A stretch of 64,000 nucleotides of DNA from NCBI GenBank assembly GCA_910578715.1, contig CAJTRL010000001.1:1-64000 (forward strand), given 5' to 3'. Under the pieces are notes generated by a model, which saw nothing but the letters and a program-made list of their open reading frames with translations, did not search any database and was not told the DNA's origin. Source of the stretch: an uncultured Lachnospiraceae bacterium. GTDB lineage: Bacteria; Bacillota; Clostridia; Lachnospirales; Lachnospiraceae. Below, one piece after another: positions 15,918 to 24,777 of the stretch; the stretch's first letter is position 1, and the number at the start of each line of letters is the position of its first letter. The position numbers and the translations under genes are program-made.

Positions 15918-17732
15918 TCACTGTGAAGTTAATCGATACACCTCATAAATCTTATCTCCCGCCTGAAAGCGGTCTGTCATTTCGCAGCCGGTGTTATAGG
16001 TATGCCTGAAATACATGATAACCGGCTGTTCCCTGTGATAGAGCCCTTCTTCGTAAATAAAGAATACTTTGTCATTTGCAACGAGGTCAGCGCTAAAATC
16101 TTCTATGCCGTGTCTGGCCAGCTTGGTGCGGCTGTTCGGGTTGCAGACAACGCCCCAGTTGGTATAAAAGAAATTCTGGTAAGTGTCCAGCGATGTACTG
16201 AAGGACGGTTCACAGTAGTTATCCAGCGTATTGCTGCCACTGTTCCAGATATAGAAAGAATCCGGGTGGCTGTAACAGTATTCTTTTAACCCTTCCCAGA
16301 CGGCCTCATTTACATGATAGGAAGCGTCAATATCCGTTTTGGTAGAATAGACGGATACGGCGGATAAAAGAATGATGCCTGAAAGGATGGCACCGTATGT
16401 TTTCCGCCGGGTGATACGGAGCAGATTAAAGGCGAGAAGGATTCCCGTGAGCACCATGAAGTCGGCCGCAAAAAGCGGCTGGATGATTCGTTTGGGAAAG
16501 CGGCCTTCGTATAATATATAAGACCATGTGACCGTTCTTCCTGCCAGATAAAAAAGTATCACGCCAAACGCCACGGTATTGTGTCGGTACAGAGCAAGAA
16601 ACAGTGTCAGAAGCAGTAGAACGGCGACACACAGATTCAGAGGCTGTATGCCGTTCTGATAAAAAAAGACATTCAGGCTTCCAACTGCGATATTTTTCAG
16701 CCGTTCCTTTACAGGGGTGCGCGCCAGATAGCATTCTTTTGCAATCTGGTGCAGCTGTTTCCAGTCTTCAAGACTCAGCCCATAGCCGATACAGGGGGCG
16801 GCGTTTCTGATATAGCCGTAAGATTCCTCATCGAGACCGAGGGCAGAAAGCTGTGCGGAACATTCTTCATATTCCGGCCAGGTATAGAAATCGCCGACCC
16901 GTTCCCTATAATGATTGATTTGAATAAAATCCGCCCATTTTTCCTCCGAATAAGCGGCGGCATGGAGGCCGTACAGGAATCCCATGCCGACGGCGAGAAT
17001 CAGAACAAAGGAGAAGAGTTTCAGAAAATAGCCGCCGCTGGCGCGCCGGTTGGACAAAAGCCATTTGGCAAGCCACAGCATGCCGGCGATGGGCATCATC
17101 ATAAAAAGGACGTTCTGGCGCATGCAGAAAGCCAGCCATGCGAGCAGAAGCGTCGGAATGTTCCCTTTTAGAAACTGAGAGACGCTTTCATCGGATTTGG
17201 TTGTAATAAAATGAAACAGCGCACAGGCCGCCGCGAATCCGGCGGTGGTAGTATACTGCGCTTCGCTTAATACATTCAGGTCCACAATGAAAAAAAGACA
17301 TCCAAGAATACAAAGGGCGGGAAGCAGTACCGTTTCGGAAGCGGAATGCTTCTTTTTCCAGAGATGAATGCACCTTGTATAAACGAGCCAGATACAGCAG
17401 ATATGAACGCCATGCTGGAAAAGACCGAACCAGGGGACGCTGCTGTTTATCCGGTACAGTCCGCAAAGAAGCCATGACAGCGGATAAAGGAAGAACAGTA
17501 CATGGGCATTCGGCTCTCCGGTGTAGGCGCCTGAAAGGGTGCTGTACATGCCCCAGTCATCATTGATACCGTCTACCGGACGGATGAATAGAAGAAGGAA
17601 CAGATAAAATGCGGCGAGAAACAGGAAAAAGACCAGCTTGTCCTCATGGCGCCGGAGCGGTGAAAAAGGTTCTTTCGTTGTAAAAGACAAATGCTTCAGT
17701 CGGGATTCATTTTTCATATGAGAACGGGACAT
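15918..17732 (-). CDS. Large integral membrane protein, GT-C glycosyltransferase-like
   Basis: A 604-residue protein with about ten membrane helices in the first 460 residues and a soluble C-terminal part of about 140 residues. An acidic motif G-I-N-D-D-W-G-M follows the first helix, as in the first outer loop of GT-C transferases that use polyprenyl-phosphate sugars. That motif and the context of GtrB-like enzymes suggest extracytoplasmic glycosyl transfer. The family was not recognised by name. It is transcribed alone from a promoter at 17779-17808. Confidence 0.6.
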   Translation of the reverse strand: MSRSHMKNESRLKHLSFTTKEPFSPLRRHEDKLVFFLFLAAFYLFLLLFIRPVDGINDDWGMYSTLSGAYTGEPNAHVLFFLYPLSWLLCGLYRINSSVPWFGLFQHGVHICCIWLVYTRCIHLWKKKHSASETVLLPALCILGCLFFIVDLNVLSEAQYTTTAGFAAACALFHFITTKSDESVSQFLKGNIPTLLLAWLAFCMRQNVLFMMMPIAGMLWLAKWLLSNRRASGGYFLKLFSFVLILAVGMGFLYGLHAAAYSEEKWADFIQINHYRERVGDFYTWPEYEECSAQLSALGLDEESYGYIRNAAPCIGYGLSLEDWKQLHQIAKECYLARTPVKERLKNIAVGSLNVFFYQNGIQPLNLCVAVLLLLTLFLALYRHNTVAFGVILFYLAGRTVTWSYILYEGRFPKRIIQPLFAADFMVLTGILLAFNLLRITRRKTYGAILSGIILLSAVSVYSTKTDIDASYHVNEAVWEGLKEYCYSHPDSFYIWNSGSNTLDNYCEPSFSTSLDTYQNFFYTNWGVVCNPNSRTKLARHGIEDFSADLVANDKVFFIYEEGLYHREQPVIMYFRHTYNTGCEMTDRFQAGDKIYEVYRLTSQ

Positions 17733-17778
17733 TTATATCAATCCTTTCGGAAAATAGAGAAATATTTGCAATTTATTT

Positions 17779-17808
17779 ATTATATAATATAAAAAGGCGT
17801 TGTTACAA
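17779..17808 (-). promoter_or_regulatory. Promoter for the GT-C-like gene
   Basis: On the minus strand TTGTAA (17808-17803) and TATAAT (17784-17779) are 18 bases apart, about 45 bases before the 17732 start. Confidence 0.6.
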
Positions 17809-17944
17809 GAGCATAGAGAAATATTAAGAAAAACGAAAGGTTTCATTAATAATTAGAATAGAAGTACTCCGAAGAGGTAAAATGTGTTATAGTAAAAATT
17901 GTAAGGGTGTCTGTAAAGGTATTTTGTAAAGGAGCGTGATATAG

Positions 17945-19153
17945 ATGGATTATAGAATAAAAGAGCCGAAAAGACCGGAAAAAAGAAACGGAAGAAAAAA
18001 CCGCTATTACGGAAAAGTCATACTGCTTTGTGTGATGATAGGTTTCTGTATTCTTGCCCTGATAGAGATTATATATGGACAGGAGAAGCTGCGGCTGGAA
18101 CAGGAACGGATTGCACTGGAGGAGAGGAATGCAGAGACGCTCCAGGCGCTTGAAAAAGTTCAGGACGATTCCAATAGTGTGAACGCGGCGCAGGGCACGC
18201 CTGGAAACACTTCTTCTGAGCAGGCGGAGATAACCAATCTCACTACGGCGGGAACAGCGGCGCCGGAGACGGCAGCGGACGGAACGGCGCAGCAGAATGC
18301 GGGCGGAAACAGCGATGCGTCGCAGCAGGGTGCGGATGGAAACAGCGATGCGGCGCAGCAGAGTGCGGATGGAAACGATGACGCGGAACCGGAAGAAGAA
18401 CATGCAATGCAGATTGTTTTTCTGGGGGACAGTATACTGGACAGCACCAGGGAATATGACGGCGTGGCATATCTGATTTCCAAAAACTGCGATGCAAAGG
18501 TATATAATCTGTCGATGGGCGGAACGACAGCGGCGCTTCTGGATGGTGAAAGCAGAGATTATAATAACTGGGATTCCAGGTGCCTGCTCGGCGTTGTCAA
18601 AGCGATTACGGGAGAAATTGACACCCAAATTTTTGATAACTATAAGGCCGGGGAACTGATGAAAATATGCGATTTTTCCAAGACCGATTATTTTGTTATC
18701 GAGTATGGCATTAATGATTTTCTCTCAAAGGTTCCTACCAGCCTGTACATGGAAAACGGGGAAAAAAGAAATATGCACGCCATGTATACGTATGGCGGAG
18801 CGCTGGAGGAGGCCATAGGAGATTTGCGGAATGCGTTTCCGGATGCCAAGATTCTGTTGGTAGCGCCTCACTACTGCCAGTTTTTTAACGGCCAGACATT
18901 TGTGGGAGACGGTTATTCTCTCGATTATGGATACGGAACGCTGATAGAATATGCGCGGGCGTGCGGATATGTGTATGACCAGCACAGGGAGGACAATGTG
19001 CTTTTGTACAATGCTTTTGAAGTGAGCGGTATCGATGCTTATACGGCGGATGATTATCTGGAAGACGGCATTCATCTTACTTCGGAAGGGCGGCGGAAGT
19101 ATGCGGAGGATTTATCCCGCAAAATTATGAAAGATTTTTATCCGGAAGAATAA
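17945..19153 (+). CDS. Membrane-anchored SGNH/GDSL hydrolase
   Basis: Probably an extracytoplasmic esterase or O-acyltransferase partner acting on surface glycan. A basic start and a membrane helix at about 25-42 are followed by a low-complexity linker rich in A, G, N, S and Q (about 75-145, with repeated G-N-S-D-A units), then the SGNH domain. The nucleophile motif F-L-G-D-S-I gives Ser163, the block III motif is Y-G-I-N-D near 255, and D-G-I-H-L gives Asp374 and His377. All catalytic blocks are intact. The ATG follows AAAGGAGCG. Confidence 0.82.
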   Translation: MDYRIKEPKRPEKRNGRKNRYYGKVILLCVMIGFCILALIEIIYGQEKLRLEQERIALEERNAETLQALEKVQDDSNSVNAAQGTPGNTSSEQAEITNLTTAGTAAPETAADGTAQQNAGGNSDASQQGADGNSDAAQQSADGNDDAEPEEEHAMQIVFLGDSILDSTREYDGVAYLISKNCDAKVYNLSMGGTTAALLDGESRDYNNWDSRCLLGVVKAITGEIDTQIFDNYKAGELMKICDFSKTDYFVIEYGINDFLSKVPTSLYMENGEKRNMHAMYTYGGALEEAIGDLRNAFPDAKILLVAPHYCQFFNGQTFVGDGYSLDYGYGTLIEYARACGYVYDQHREDNVLLYNAFEVSGIDAYTADDYLEDGIHLTSEGRRKYAEDLSRKIMKDFYPEE

Positions 19154-19207
19154 GTGCCTCCTGAATTGTAGAATAAGCGCCTGCTGCATATCATATTGCA
19201 TATCTTA

Positions 19208-19236
19208 TTGCATAAGGGGTAAAAATCAGTTATAGT
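19208..19236 (+). promoter_or_regulatory. Candidate promoter for the acyl carrier protein gene
   Basis: TTGCAT (19208-19213) and TATAGT (19231-19236) are 17 bases apart, upstream of the ACP gene. A repeated CATATC/TTGCATA motif lies just before it. Confidence 0.45.
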
Positions 19237-19299
19237 GATATCAGTGAACCGGCCGGCATGGCACAGGTTTCATTTTCGGAACTGAGGAAAAGGAAAGGC

Positions 19300-19554
19300 A
19301 TGGGTATTGCGATGAGCAGAGAAGAAGTTTTTGAAAAGTTGAACGAAGTTTTCCGGGATGTTTTTGATGACGAGGAAATTACGGTAACGGATGCAACCAC
19401 GGCGGATGATATAGAGGACTGGGATTCTTTGGAACATATTAATCTGCTGGCGGCAGTGGAACAGGAGTTTGGCATGAAGTTTCATATGGGCCAGGTCGTG
19501 TCCATGAAGAATGTCGGAGAAATGGCGGATATTATTCTGAGCCAGATATCATAG
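19300..19554 (+). CDS. Acyl carrier protein
   Basis: An 84-residue acyl carrier protein. The phosphopantetheine site D-S-L-E-H-I follows an acidic helix, as in ACP and DltC-like carriers. The ATG at 19300 is chosen because an AAAAGGAAAGG stretch precedes it; an ATG at 19312 and an upstream in-frame ATG at 19258 are alternatives. There is no fatty-acid synthase gene nearby, so this is an extra, pathway-specific carrier. Its position among MBOAT and SGNH genes suggests it feeds acyl groups to surface O-acylation, as DltC does. No DltA-like ligase is present in the window. Confidence 0.85.
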   Translation: MGIAMSREEVFEKLNEVFRDVFDDEEITVTDATTADDIEDWDSLEHINLLAAVEQEFGMKFHMGQVVSMKNVGEMADIILSQIS

Positions 19555-19576
19555 GTTGAAAATCTAAAACCGGAAG

Positions 19577-19605
19577 AAACGCAGGCAGTCAGCCTGCGTT
19601 TTTAC
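19577..19605. terminator. Bidirectional terminator between ACP and VOC genes
   Basis: A 10-bp stem, AAACGCAGGC (19577-19586) with GCCTGCGTTT (19592-19601), has a five-base loop and T-rich flanks on both strands. It sits between the convergent ACP and VOC genes. Confidence 0.85.
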
Positions 19606-19611
19606 TTTTCC

Positions 19612-20010
19612 TTACTTTTCCAGCAGTTCAATCATTCCCAGGGCGGCGTTCATCAGAAAGACGACGTTTCGGTTCTGAAGGGCCGGGGCCGGCGTCGGAA
19701 CATCGATGGAAACATATCCGCAGTTTGTCAGCTTCCGATAGTCCTCGTCAAATTGTTCCGTTTCGTAACAGATATGATAAGGGCTGTTTTTATATTTTTT
19801 AATCAGGCCGGAAACAACCGATTCCCCGGAAGCGGGAGAGACCAGTTCGATACGGTATCCGTCTTTTTGAAGAAAACAGATATGCACTTTGCGGATGTCG
19901 TCATAAGAAGAGGGCTGTTCCATTTCATATCCGAGCGCTTCGAAGGAACGGACGGCGGGTTCCATTTTTTTGACCAGATATCCTATGTGATGTACTTTTA
20001 AAGTCTGCAT
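19612..20010 (-). CDS. VOC (glyoxalase/epimerase fold) protein
   Basis: A 132-residue vicinal-oxygen-chelate protein. The four expected metal ligands can be placed: H in V-H-H-I-G near residue 8, E in I-E-L-V-S near 55, H in Y-H-I-C-Y-E near 78 and E in I-E-L-L near 130. The closest layout is methylmalonyl-CoA epimerase, but no propionate-pathway genes are present. Its convergent placement next to an ACP suggests a role in modifying an acyl substrate. GGGAG precedes the ATG. Confidence 0.75.
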   Translation of the reverse strand: MQTLKVHHIGYLVKKMEPAVRSFEALGYEMEQPSSYDDIRKVHICFLQKDGYRIELVSPASGESVVSGLIKKYKNSPYHICYETEQFDEDYRKLTNCGYVSIDVPTPAPALQNRNVVFLMNAALGMIELLEK

Positions 20011-20166
20011 GGCAATCTCCCTTATTGATAAATGTGTCAGGATTGTGTATATTAGAGTATAGTTGTATAAGCGGTATCATAAATGAAGTGTCAAAATTTA
20101 TTATAGCCAAAGAAGTTCTTTTCCACAAGACGAAAATTGTCCGTACAGGCAGAATCAGGAGTTCTG

Positions 20167-20619
20167 ATGAAAAAGCTGAAAGAATTATTTGAAAAAAATA
20201 AAAAATTCATTATGGAGGTCATCCATTTTGGCATCGTAGGCGTTATGAATACCGTACTGGGCTGGGTGATTATGGCGCTTTTGTATAACCTGATTCACTT
20301 AAACTACTGGCTTTCCAGCGGTATTTCTTACTTTATCGGCAGCGTATTCTCCTATCATGCTAACAGCAGAGTGACGTTCAAAGTAGAAAAGAAGGATAAA
20401 TGGCTGCCCTGGCGTTTTGCCCTTAATATTGTGGTCTGTTATCTGACTGCCTTTGGCGTGGCTCAGCCGCTTGTGGAGCATGTGCTGGCTTCGCAGCCAA
20501 AGGTCATCGTAGACAATGTGGCGATGGTGCTCGGCATGGGAATTTTTATCGTTCTGAACTTTTTCGGACAGAAGCTGTTTGTTTTTCAGACGCAGAAGAA
20601 GCGGGAAAAGAAGGGCTGA
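20167..20619 (+). CDS. gtrA: GtrA-like flippase
   Basis: A 150-residue protein with four membrane helices, matching GtrA proteins that flip polyprenyl-phosphate-linked sugars across the membrane. Family features include H-F-G-I-V-G-V-M-N-T in the first helix and N-F-F-G-Q-K-L-F-V-F at the end. The ATG at 20167 has CAGGAG six bases upstream and is preferred over the in-frame TTG at 20137. It would complete a Gtr pathway with the GtrB-like enzymes at 7762 or 14946 and one of the GT-C-like proteins. Confidence 0.88.
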   Translation: MKKLKELFEKNKKFIMEVIHFGIVGVMNTVLGWVIMALLYNLIHLNYWLSSGISYFIGSVFSYHANSRVTFKVEKKDKWLPWRFALNIVVCYLTAFGVAQPLVEHVLASQPKVIVDNVAMVLGMGIFIVLNFFGQKLFVFQTQKKREKKG

Positions 20620-20721
20620 TACAGCTGTAAGCGGCGGAGGAGCCGGAAAACAGACATGCGGATGAAACGGAAGAATCAGAAGTGGGCATGTGGATGAAAT
20701 GAAAGAACCGGAGAAACAAAT

Positions 20722-22488
20722 ATGTTAATGAAACTGAAAAAATTGGAGAAGCAGCGCTGGTTTCTGTGGCTGACAAAATACTGGTTCCTTTTCCCGATAG
20801 TGGGTTTTCTGCTGTTTGAGGGCGGCGTTTTTCTTTATTTTGGGGAACGGAGCTATATTGCGGTTCATGACAATATGGATTTGTTTCTGGCGCAGTTTCA
20901 GATGTTGAAAAATACGGATTCCTTCTGGAAGCATGGCGTGGACGTGCCGTTTCTGGGCGGAATCAGCAGGGACAATCTGCCTTCGGAGCTGTCTCTTTAC
21001 AGTATTCTTTATATGATTTTTCCGACCTTTACGGCATATGTGCTCGGTTTGCTGTTAAAAGCCGTGCTTGCCATCGTTTCCTTCCGGCTTCTTGCGAAAG
21101 AATTATATCCGGAAAAATACCTTTGCTACCGGCCTTTGATATATATGACCGGATTTGTTTATGGTATTTTGAATGTTTTCCCGGCGTTCGGCTTTGCATT
21201 TGCGTCCATGCCGCTTGCGGCATATCTGCTTATTCGGATTTACCGCAAACCCACGAAAGGTCTTTATGTGCTGTTATTTTTATATCCGCTCGTATCGTAT
21301 TTTTCTTACATGGGCCTTTTTCTCCTGGGATATGTGGTGATTGCGGCCATATGGCTTTCCATCCGGGATAAAAAACCGGCCTGGCCGCTGATTGCGGGAG
21401 TTCTGGTGCTGGCGCTCGGCTATGTGGTATGTGAATACCGCCTGTTTGCGCAAATGCTGCTTGGCGATGAAGTGACGATTCGCTCCAGCATCGTAAGTGT
21501 GGAATTATCGGCCGGGGAAGTTCTGCGGGAGATATTTACCGTATGGAAGGACGGCATTTTTCATGCCGACGGCGTGCATACCAGAATCGTCTTACCAATC
21601 TGTGTATTATACTTTTTTATAAATAACATAAGTTATATTATAAAAAAGCAGCCGCAGCTGATATGGAAAGACCGTTTTAATTTCGTGATGCTTTTTCTCG
21701 TGTTTAACAGTGTCATCTACGGGCTTTATGACTGCGGCCCTGTCAGGAGACTGGTGGAAACGCTCGTACCGCCGTTAGAGGGCTGGCAGTTCAACCGGAC
21801 GGTATTTTTTAATCCGTTTCTATGGTACTGCGCGCTGTTTCTGGTTTTAATCCGAATTTATGACATGGGTGTCATACAAATGTGGGCTGCCAATCTGATT
21901 ATCTGTATTGCAATATTAACTGTTATTTTATCGCCGGGCAGATATAACGATTTATATTACACCTGTTATTACCGGACCTATGAATATTTTCATGGAACGG
22001 AAGTGGATGAGCTTGACTATGAGCAGTTCTATGCGGTAGATTTGTTTGAGAGGATAAAAGAGGATATTGCATATAAGGGAGAATGGGCGTTAGCTTACGG
22101 ACTGCATCCCGCCATTCTGGAATATAATGGAATTGCCACGCTGGACGGCTATCTTGGTTTTTATGCACAGCAGTACAAGGAGGATTTTCGTAAAATCATC
22201 GCACCGGCGCTGGAACGGGTGGAAGAGAGCAGAATCTATTATGACGAATGGGGAGCCCGCGCCTATTTATACTCTGGAATGGATTTGAGCATCGTGCGCG
22301 CGACCAAAAGCATTCAGGCAACGGACCGGAATATTTATATGGACGCGGAGAGTGCGAAGGCTCTGGGCGGTCAGCTTCTTTTTTCCAGAATTGAACTTGC
22401 CAATGCGGAGGAAACGGGGCTTGCGCTTTCAGGAAGCTATACATCGGAAGATGAAAGTTATACGATTTATGTCTATGTGATAAAGTAA
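20722..22488 (+). CDS. DUF6044-like integral membrane protein, possible GT-C transferase
   Basis: A 588-residue membrane protein with about ten helices and a soluble C-terminal domain of about 160 residues. After the first helix it has A-V-H-D-N-M-D-L-F, an acidic outer-loop motif like those in GT-C enzymes and YfhO. I recognise it as DUF6044-like from memory. It lies directly after GtrA, so it could be the final transferase of a GtrA/GtrB system. GGAG precedes the ATG at a normal distance. The function is unproven. Confidence 0.65.
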   Translation: MLMKLKKLEKQRWFLWLTKYWFLFPIVGFLLFEGGVFLYFGERSYIAVHDNMDLFLAQFQMLKNTDSFWKHGVDVPFLGGISRDNLPSELSLYSILYMIFPTFTAYVLGLLLKAVLAIVSFRLLAKELYPEKYLCYRPLIYMTGFVYGILNVFPAFGFAFASMPLAAYLLIRIYRKPTKGLYVLLFLYPLVSYFSYMGLFLLGYVVIAAIWLSIRDKKPAWPLIAGVLVLALGYVVCEYRLFAQMLLGDEVTIRSSIVSVELSAGEVLREIFTVWKDGIFHADGVHTRIVLPICVLYFFINNISYIIKKQPQLIWKDRFNFVMLFLVFNSVIYGLYDCGPVRRLVETLVPPLEGWQFNRTVFFNPFLWYCALFLVLIRIYDMGVIQMWAANLIICIAILTVILSPGRYNDLYYTCYYRTYEYFHGTEVDELDYEQFYAVDLFERIKEDIAYKGEWALAYGLHPAILEYNGIATLDGYLGFYAQQYKEDFRKIIAPALERVEESRIYYDEWGARAYLYSGMDLSIVRATKSIQATDRNIYMDAESAKALGGQLLFSRIELANAEETGLALSGSYTSEDESYTIYVYVIK

Positions 22489-22575
22489 AAGCAGGAAAAT
22501 ATGTAACAGTCAGTCCATGATATGGAAGAACTGAGCTGTTATGAAAATATTGAAGCAGACAGAAGGGAGTAAATC

Positions 22576-23571
22576 ATGTCAATCAGAATACACAATTTTG
22601 CGGGTGTGCTCGGCTGGAATGCCAGGAAATATCTGCCCAGACTTTCCAGCGAGAGCTATTTGAAGCTGCAGTTTCTGACGAGAAGAAAACAGCAGAAACG
22701 GTATATAGAATATTTTTACGGGCAGCTCGAGAAGACGAAGGAGGCGCCGCATCCGGTGGTGGTCAATCTGGAAACGGTAAACCGGTGCAATAGCACCTGT
22801 GAGTTCTGCACGGCCAATATTCATGCGGAAAAACGGCCTTATATGAGAATGCCGGAAGAACTGTATTATTCCATTATCGACCAGCTGAAGGAATGGAATT
22901 ACAAAGGACATCTGACGTTATACGGAAATAATGAGCCCTGGCTGGATAAACGCATCGTGGAATTTCATCGATATGCGCGGGAAAAACTGCCCGATGCCTT
23001 TATTTTCATGTCAACGAACGGGCTGCTTCTGGATATCGATAAAGTGAAGGCGATTGTTCCGTATGTGAACCAGCTGATTATCAATAATTACTGTCTGGAT
23101 ATGAAGATGCACGATAATATCCGGGTAATTTACGAATATGTGAAAGCGCACCCGGAGGAGTTTCGGGATGTGGATATTCTGATTCAAATCCGCTATTTGA
23201 AAGAGGTTCTGACGAATCGCGCGGGCAGTGCCCCGAATAAACAGTCAAAAGGGAAAGTAATAAAGGAAACCTGTCTGATGCCTTTTACGGATATGTGGAT
23301 TATGCCGAACGGAAAGCTGGGCATTTGCTGCTGTGATAACTTTGAAGTGACGGATTTGGCCGATTTGCATACCACATCTTTAAAGGATGGCTGGAATAGC
23401 GAAAGTTATCGGAAACTGCGGGATGCGGTGAAAGACGGGCGGCAGAATTATCCGTTCTGCAAAAACTGTGATTTTATCGATGCCGGACTTCGGATGGATG
23501 CAGCCGACGATGTGATGAAGCATCATGAGAAAATGCACGGTGCGAGGCAGTCGGTTTTTAAAAAGAAATGA
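22576..23571 (+). CDS. Radical SAM protein with C-terminal SPASM-like cluster site
   Basis: A 331-residue radical SAM enzyme. The cluster motif C-N-S-T-C-E-F-C places Cys71, Cys75 and Cys78. A C-terminal region with C-L-M-P-F, G-I-C-C-C-D-N and F-C-K-N-C-D suggests SPASM-type auxiliary iron-sulfur binding. Such proteins modify peptides or sugars; without a precursor peptide nearby, a sugar or cyclitol substrate fits the context better. GGGAG precedes the ATG. The leader contains the right half of the hairpin found before ugd and before the gene at 58987. Confidence 0.85.
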   Translation: MSIRIHNFAGVLGWNARKYLPRLSSESYLKLQFLTRRKQQKRYIEYFYGQLEKTKEAPHPVVVNLETVNRCNSTCEFCTANIHAEKRPYMRMPEELYYSIIDQLKEWNYKGHLTLYGNNEPWLDKRIVEFHRYAREKLPDAFIFMSTNGLLLDIDKVKAIVPYVNQLIINNYCLDMKMHDNIRVIYEYVKAHPEEFRDVDILIQIRYLKEVLTNRAGSAPNKQSKGKVIKETCLMPFTDMWIMPNGKLGICCCDNFEVTDLADLHTTSLKDGWNSESYRKLRDAVKDGRQNYPFCKNCDFIDAGLRMDAADDVMKHHEKMHGARQSVFKKK

Positions 23572-23600
23572 CATTACATGAGATTGGGGCGGAGAAAGGT

Positions 23601-24680
23601 ATGGGTATCGGCAGAAGAAGAAAACGGATTTTCGCATGGGTGCTGACATGCGGGCTGCTGGTTCTGACAGGCTGCGGCGGACAGAACGGAAACGCGGCGG
23701 CTTTGGAAAGCCAGGCCGGAGCGGAAAAGCAGACGAACAATCAGAGCGGAACGGAAACTCAGGCGGGAATGGAGAGCCAGGGCGGGAACGAAGAAGGCCA
23801 GACCGAAACGGAAAATCAGGCGGAAACGGAGAGCCAGACTGGAGCGGAGACAGGAAATCAGGGAGGAACGGGAAGCCGGGCGGAGAATCAGGCTGGAACC
23901 GAAAGTTCAGCGGATAAAGGAAGTCAGGCCGGAGAGGAAAACCAGACCGCAGAAAGTGGGAACGGTGCGGCCCCCAGAAAAGTTTCGATTCTGGGAGACA
24001 GTATTTCCACGTTTGACGGCTGGATTCCGGAAGGCTATGCCTGCTATTTCCCAATGGATGGAGATTTGACAAAAGTAGAGCAGACATGGTGGCAGATAGC
24101 ACTGCAAAATACAGGCATGGAGCTGTGCGTCAACGGTTCCAGTTCCGGGAGCACCTGCGTGGGGGACTCCACCAGCACTGACGATTGCAGATACGGATGC
24201 GGCGATTATAGAATCGGTGATTTAATCGGCGTAAATGGATGTTTCCCGGATGTTATTATTGTATACATGGGGACGAATGATTTCATGAAAGCCGTGCCGC
24301 TCGGAGACAATGACGGGACGCGGACCGTGGAAGAGGGCGTCATAGAGAATTTCAGCGACGCGTATTGTCTGATGCTGGATAAATTAATCGCTTTTTATCC
24401 GAATGCGGAAATTTATTGTTGTAATCTTCCGGCAATGGGTGCCTGGGGACCGGAATCCGGGCCGGTATTTGTGCCGTTTGTCAATAGTCTGGAACTGACG
24501 CCGGCGGATTACGGAAAGCAGATTGCAATCATTGCGGAGGCGAAAGGCTGTCAGCTTATCGACTTGCAGAACTGCGGAATTACGACGGAAAATCTGGAGT
24601 GGTATGTATCGGACGGCATACACCTGAATCCTGACGGCATGGAACTGGTCGGAAGCGCAGTGGAAAGGGCAGTCAATTAG
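23601..24680 (+). CDS. SGNH/GDSL hydrolase lipoprotein
   Basis: A 359-residue lipoprotein: basic start, hydrophobic helix and lipobox L-V-L-T-G-C near residue 21. A long low-complexity linker rich in E, Q, G, T and N follows (about 35-120), then an SGNH domain. L-G-D-S-I-S-T-F gives Ser134, M-G-T-N-D-F gives Asn226, and D-G-I-H-L gives Asp338 and His341. All catalytic blocks are intact, so it should be active at the cell surface, perhaps as a glycan esterase. The ATG at 23601 follows GGAGAAAGG and fits the signal peptide better than the in-frame ATG at 23568. Confidence 0.82.
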   Translation: MGIGRRRKRIFAWVLTCGLLVLTGCGGQNGNAAALESQAGAEKQTNNQSGTETQAGMESQGGNEEGQTETENQAETESQTGAETGNQGGTGSRAENQAGTESSADKGSQAGEENQTAESGNGAAPRKVSILGDSISTFDGWIPEGYACYFPMDGDLTKVEQTWWQIALQNTGMELCVNGSSSGSTCVGDSTSTDDCRYGCGDYRIGDLIGVNGCFPDVIIVYMGTNDFMKAVPLGDNDGTRTVEEGVIENFSDAYCLMLDKLIAFYPNAEIYCCNLPAMGAWGPESGPVFVPFVNSLELTPADYGKQIAIIAEAKGCQLIDLQNCGITTENLEWYVSDGIHLNPDGMELVGSAVERAVN

Positions 24681-24714
24681 AAATTGGTAAATGACACACT
24701 AAGTGCAGACTGTG

Positions 24715-24765
24715 CCGATAAAAAATTTGGGTGAAAGCGCTGCTCTTTGGCAGCTGCTTTCACCC
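24715..24765 (-). terminator. Intrinsic terminator, mainly for the minus-strand flavoprotein gene
   Basis: GGGTGAAAGC (24729-24738) pairs with GCTTTCACCC (24756-24765), extended by GCTGC/GCAGC with a one-base bulge. On the minus strand the stem is followed by AAATTTTTTAT. The element separates convergent genes. Confidence 0.75.
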
Positions 24766-24777
24766 TGTTTCGTTATC

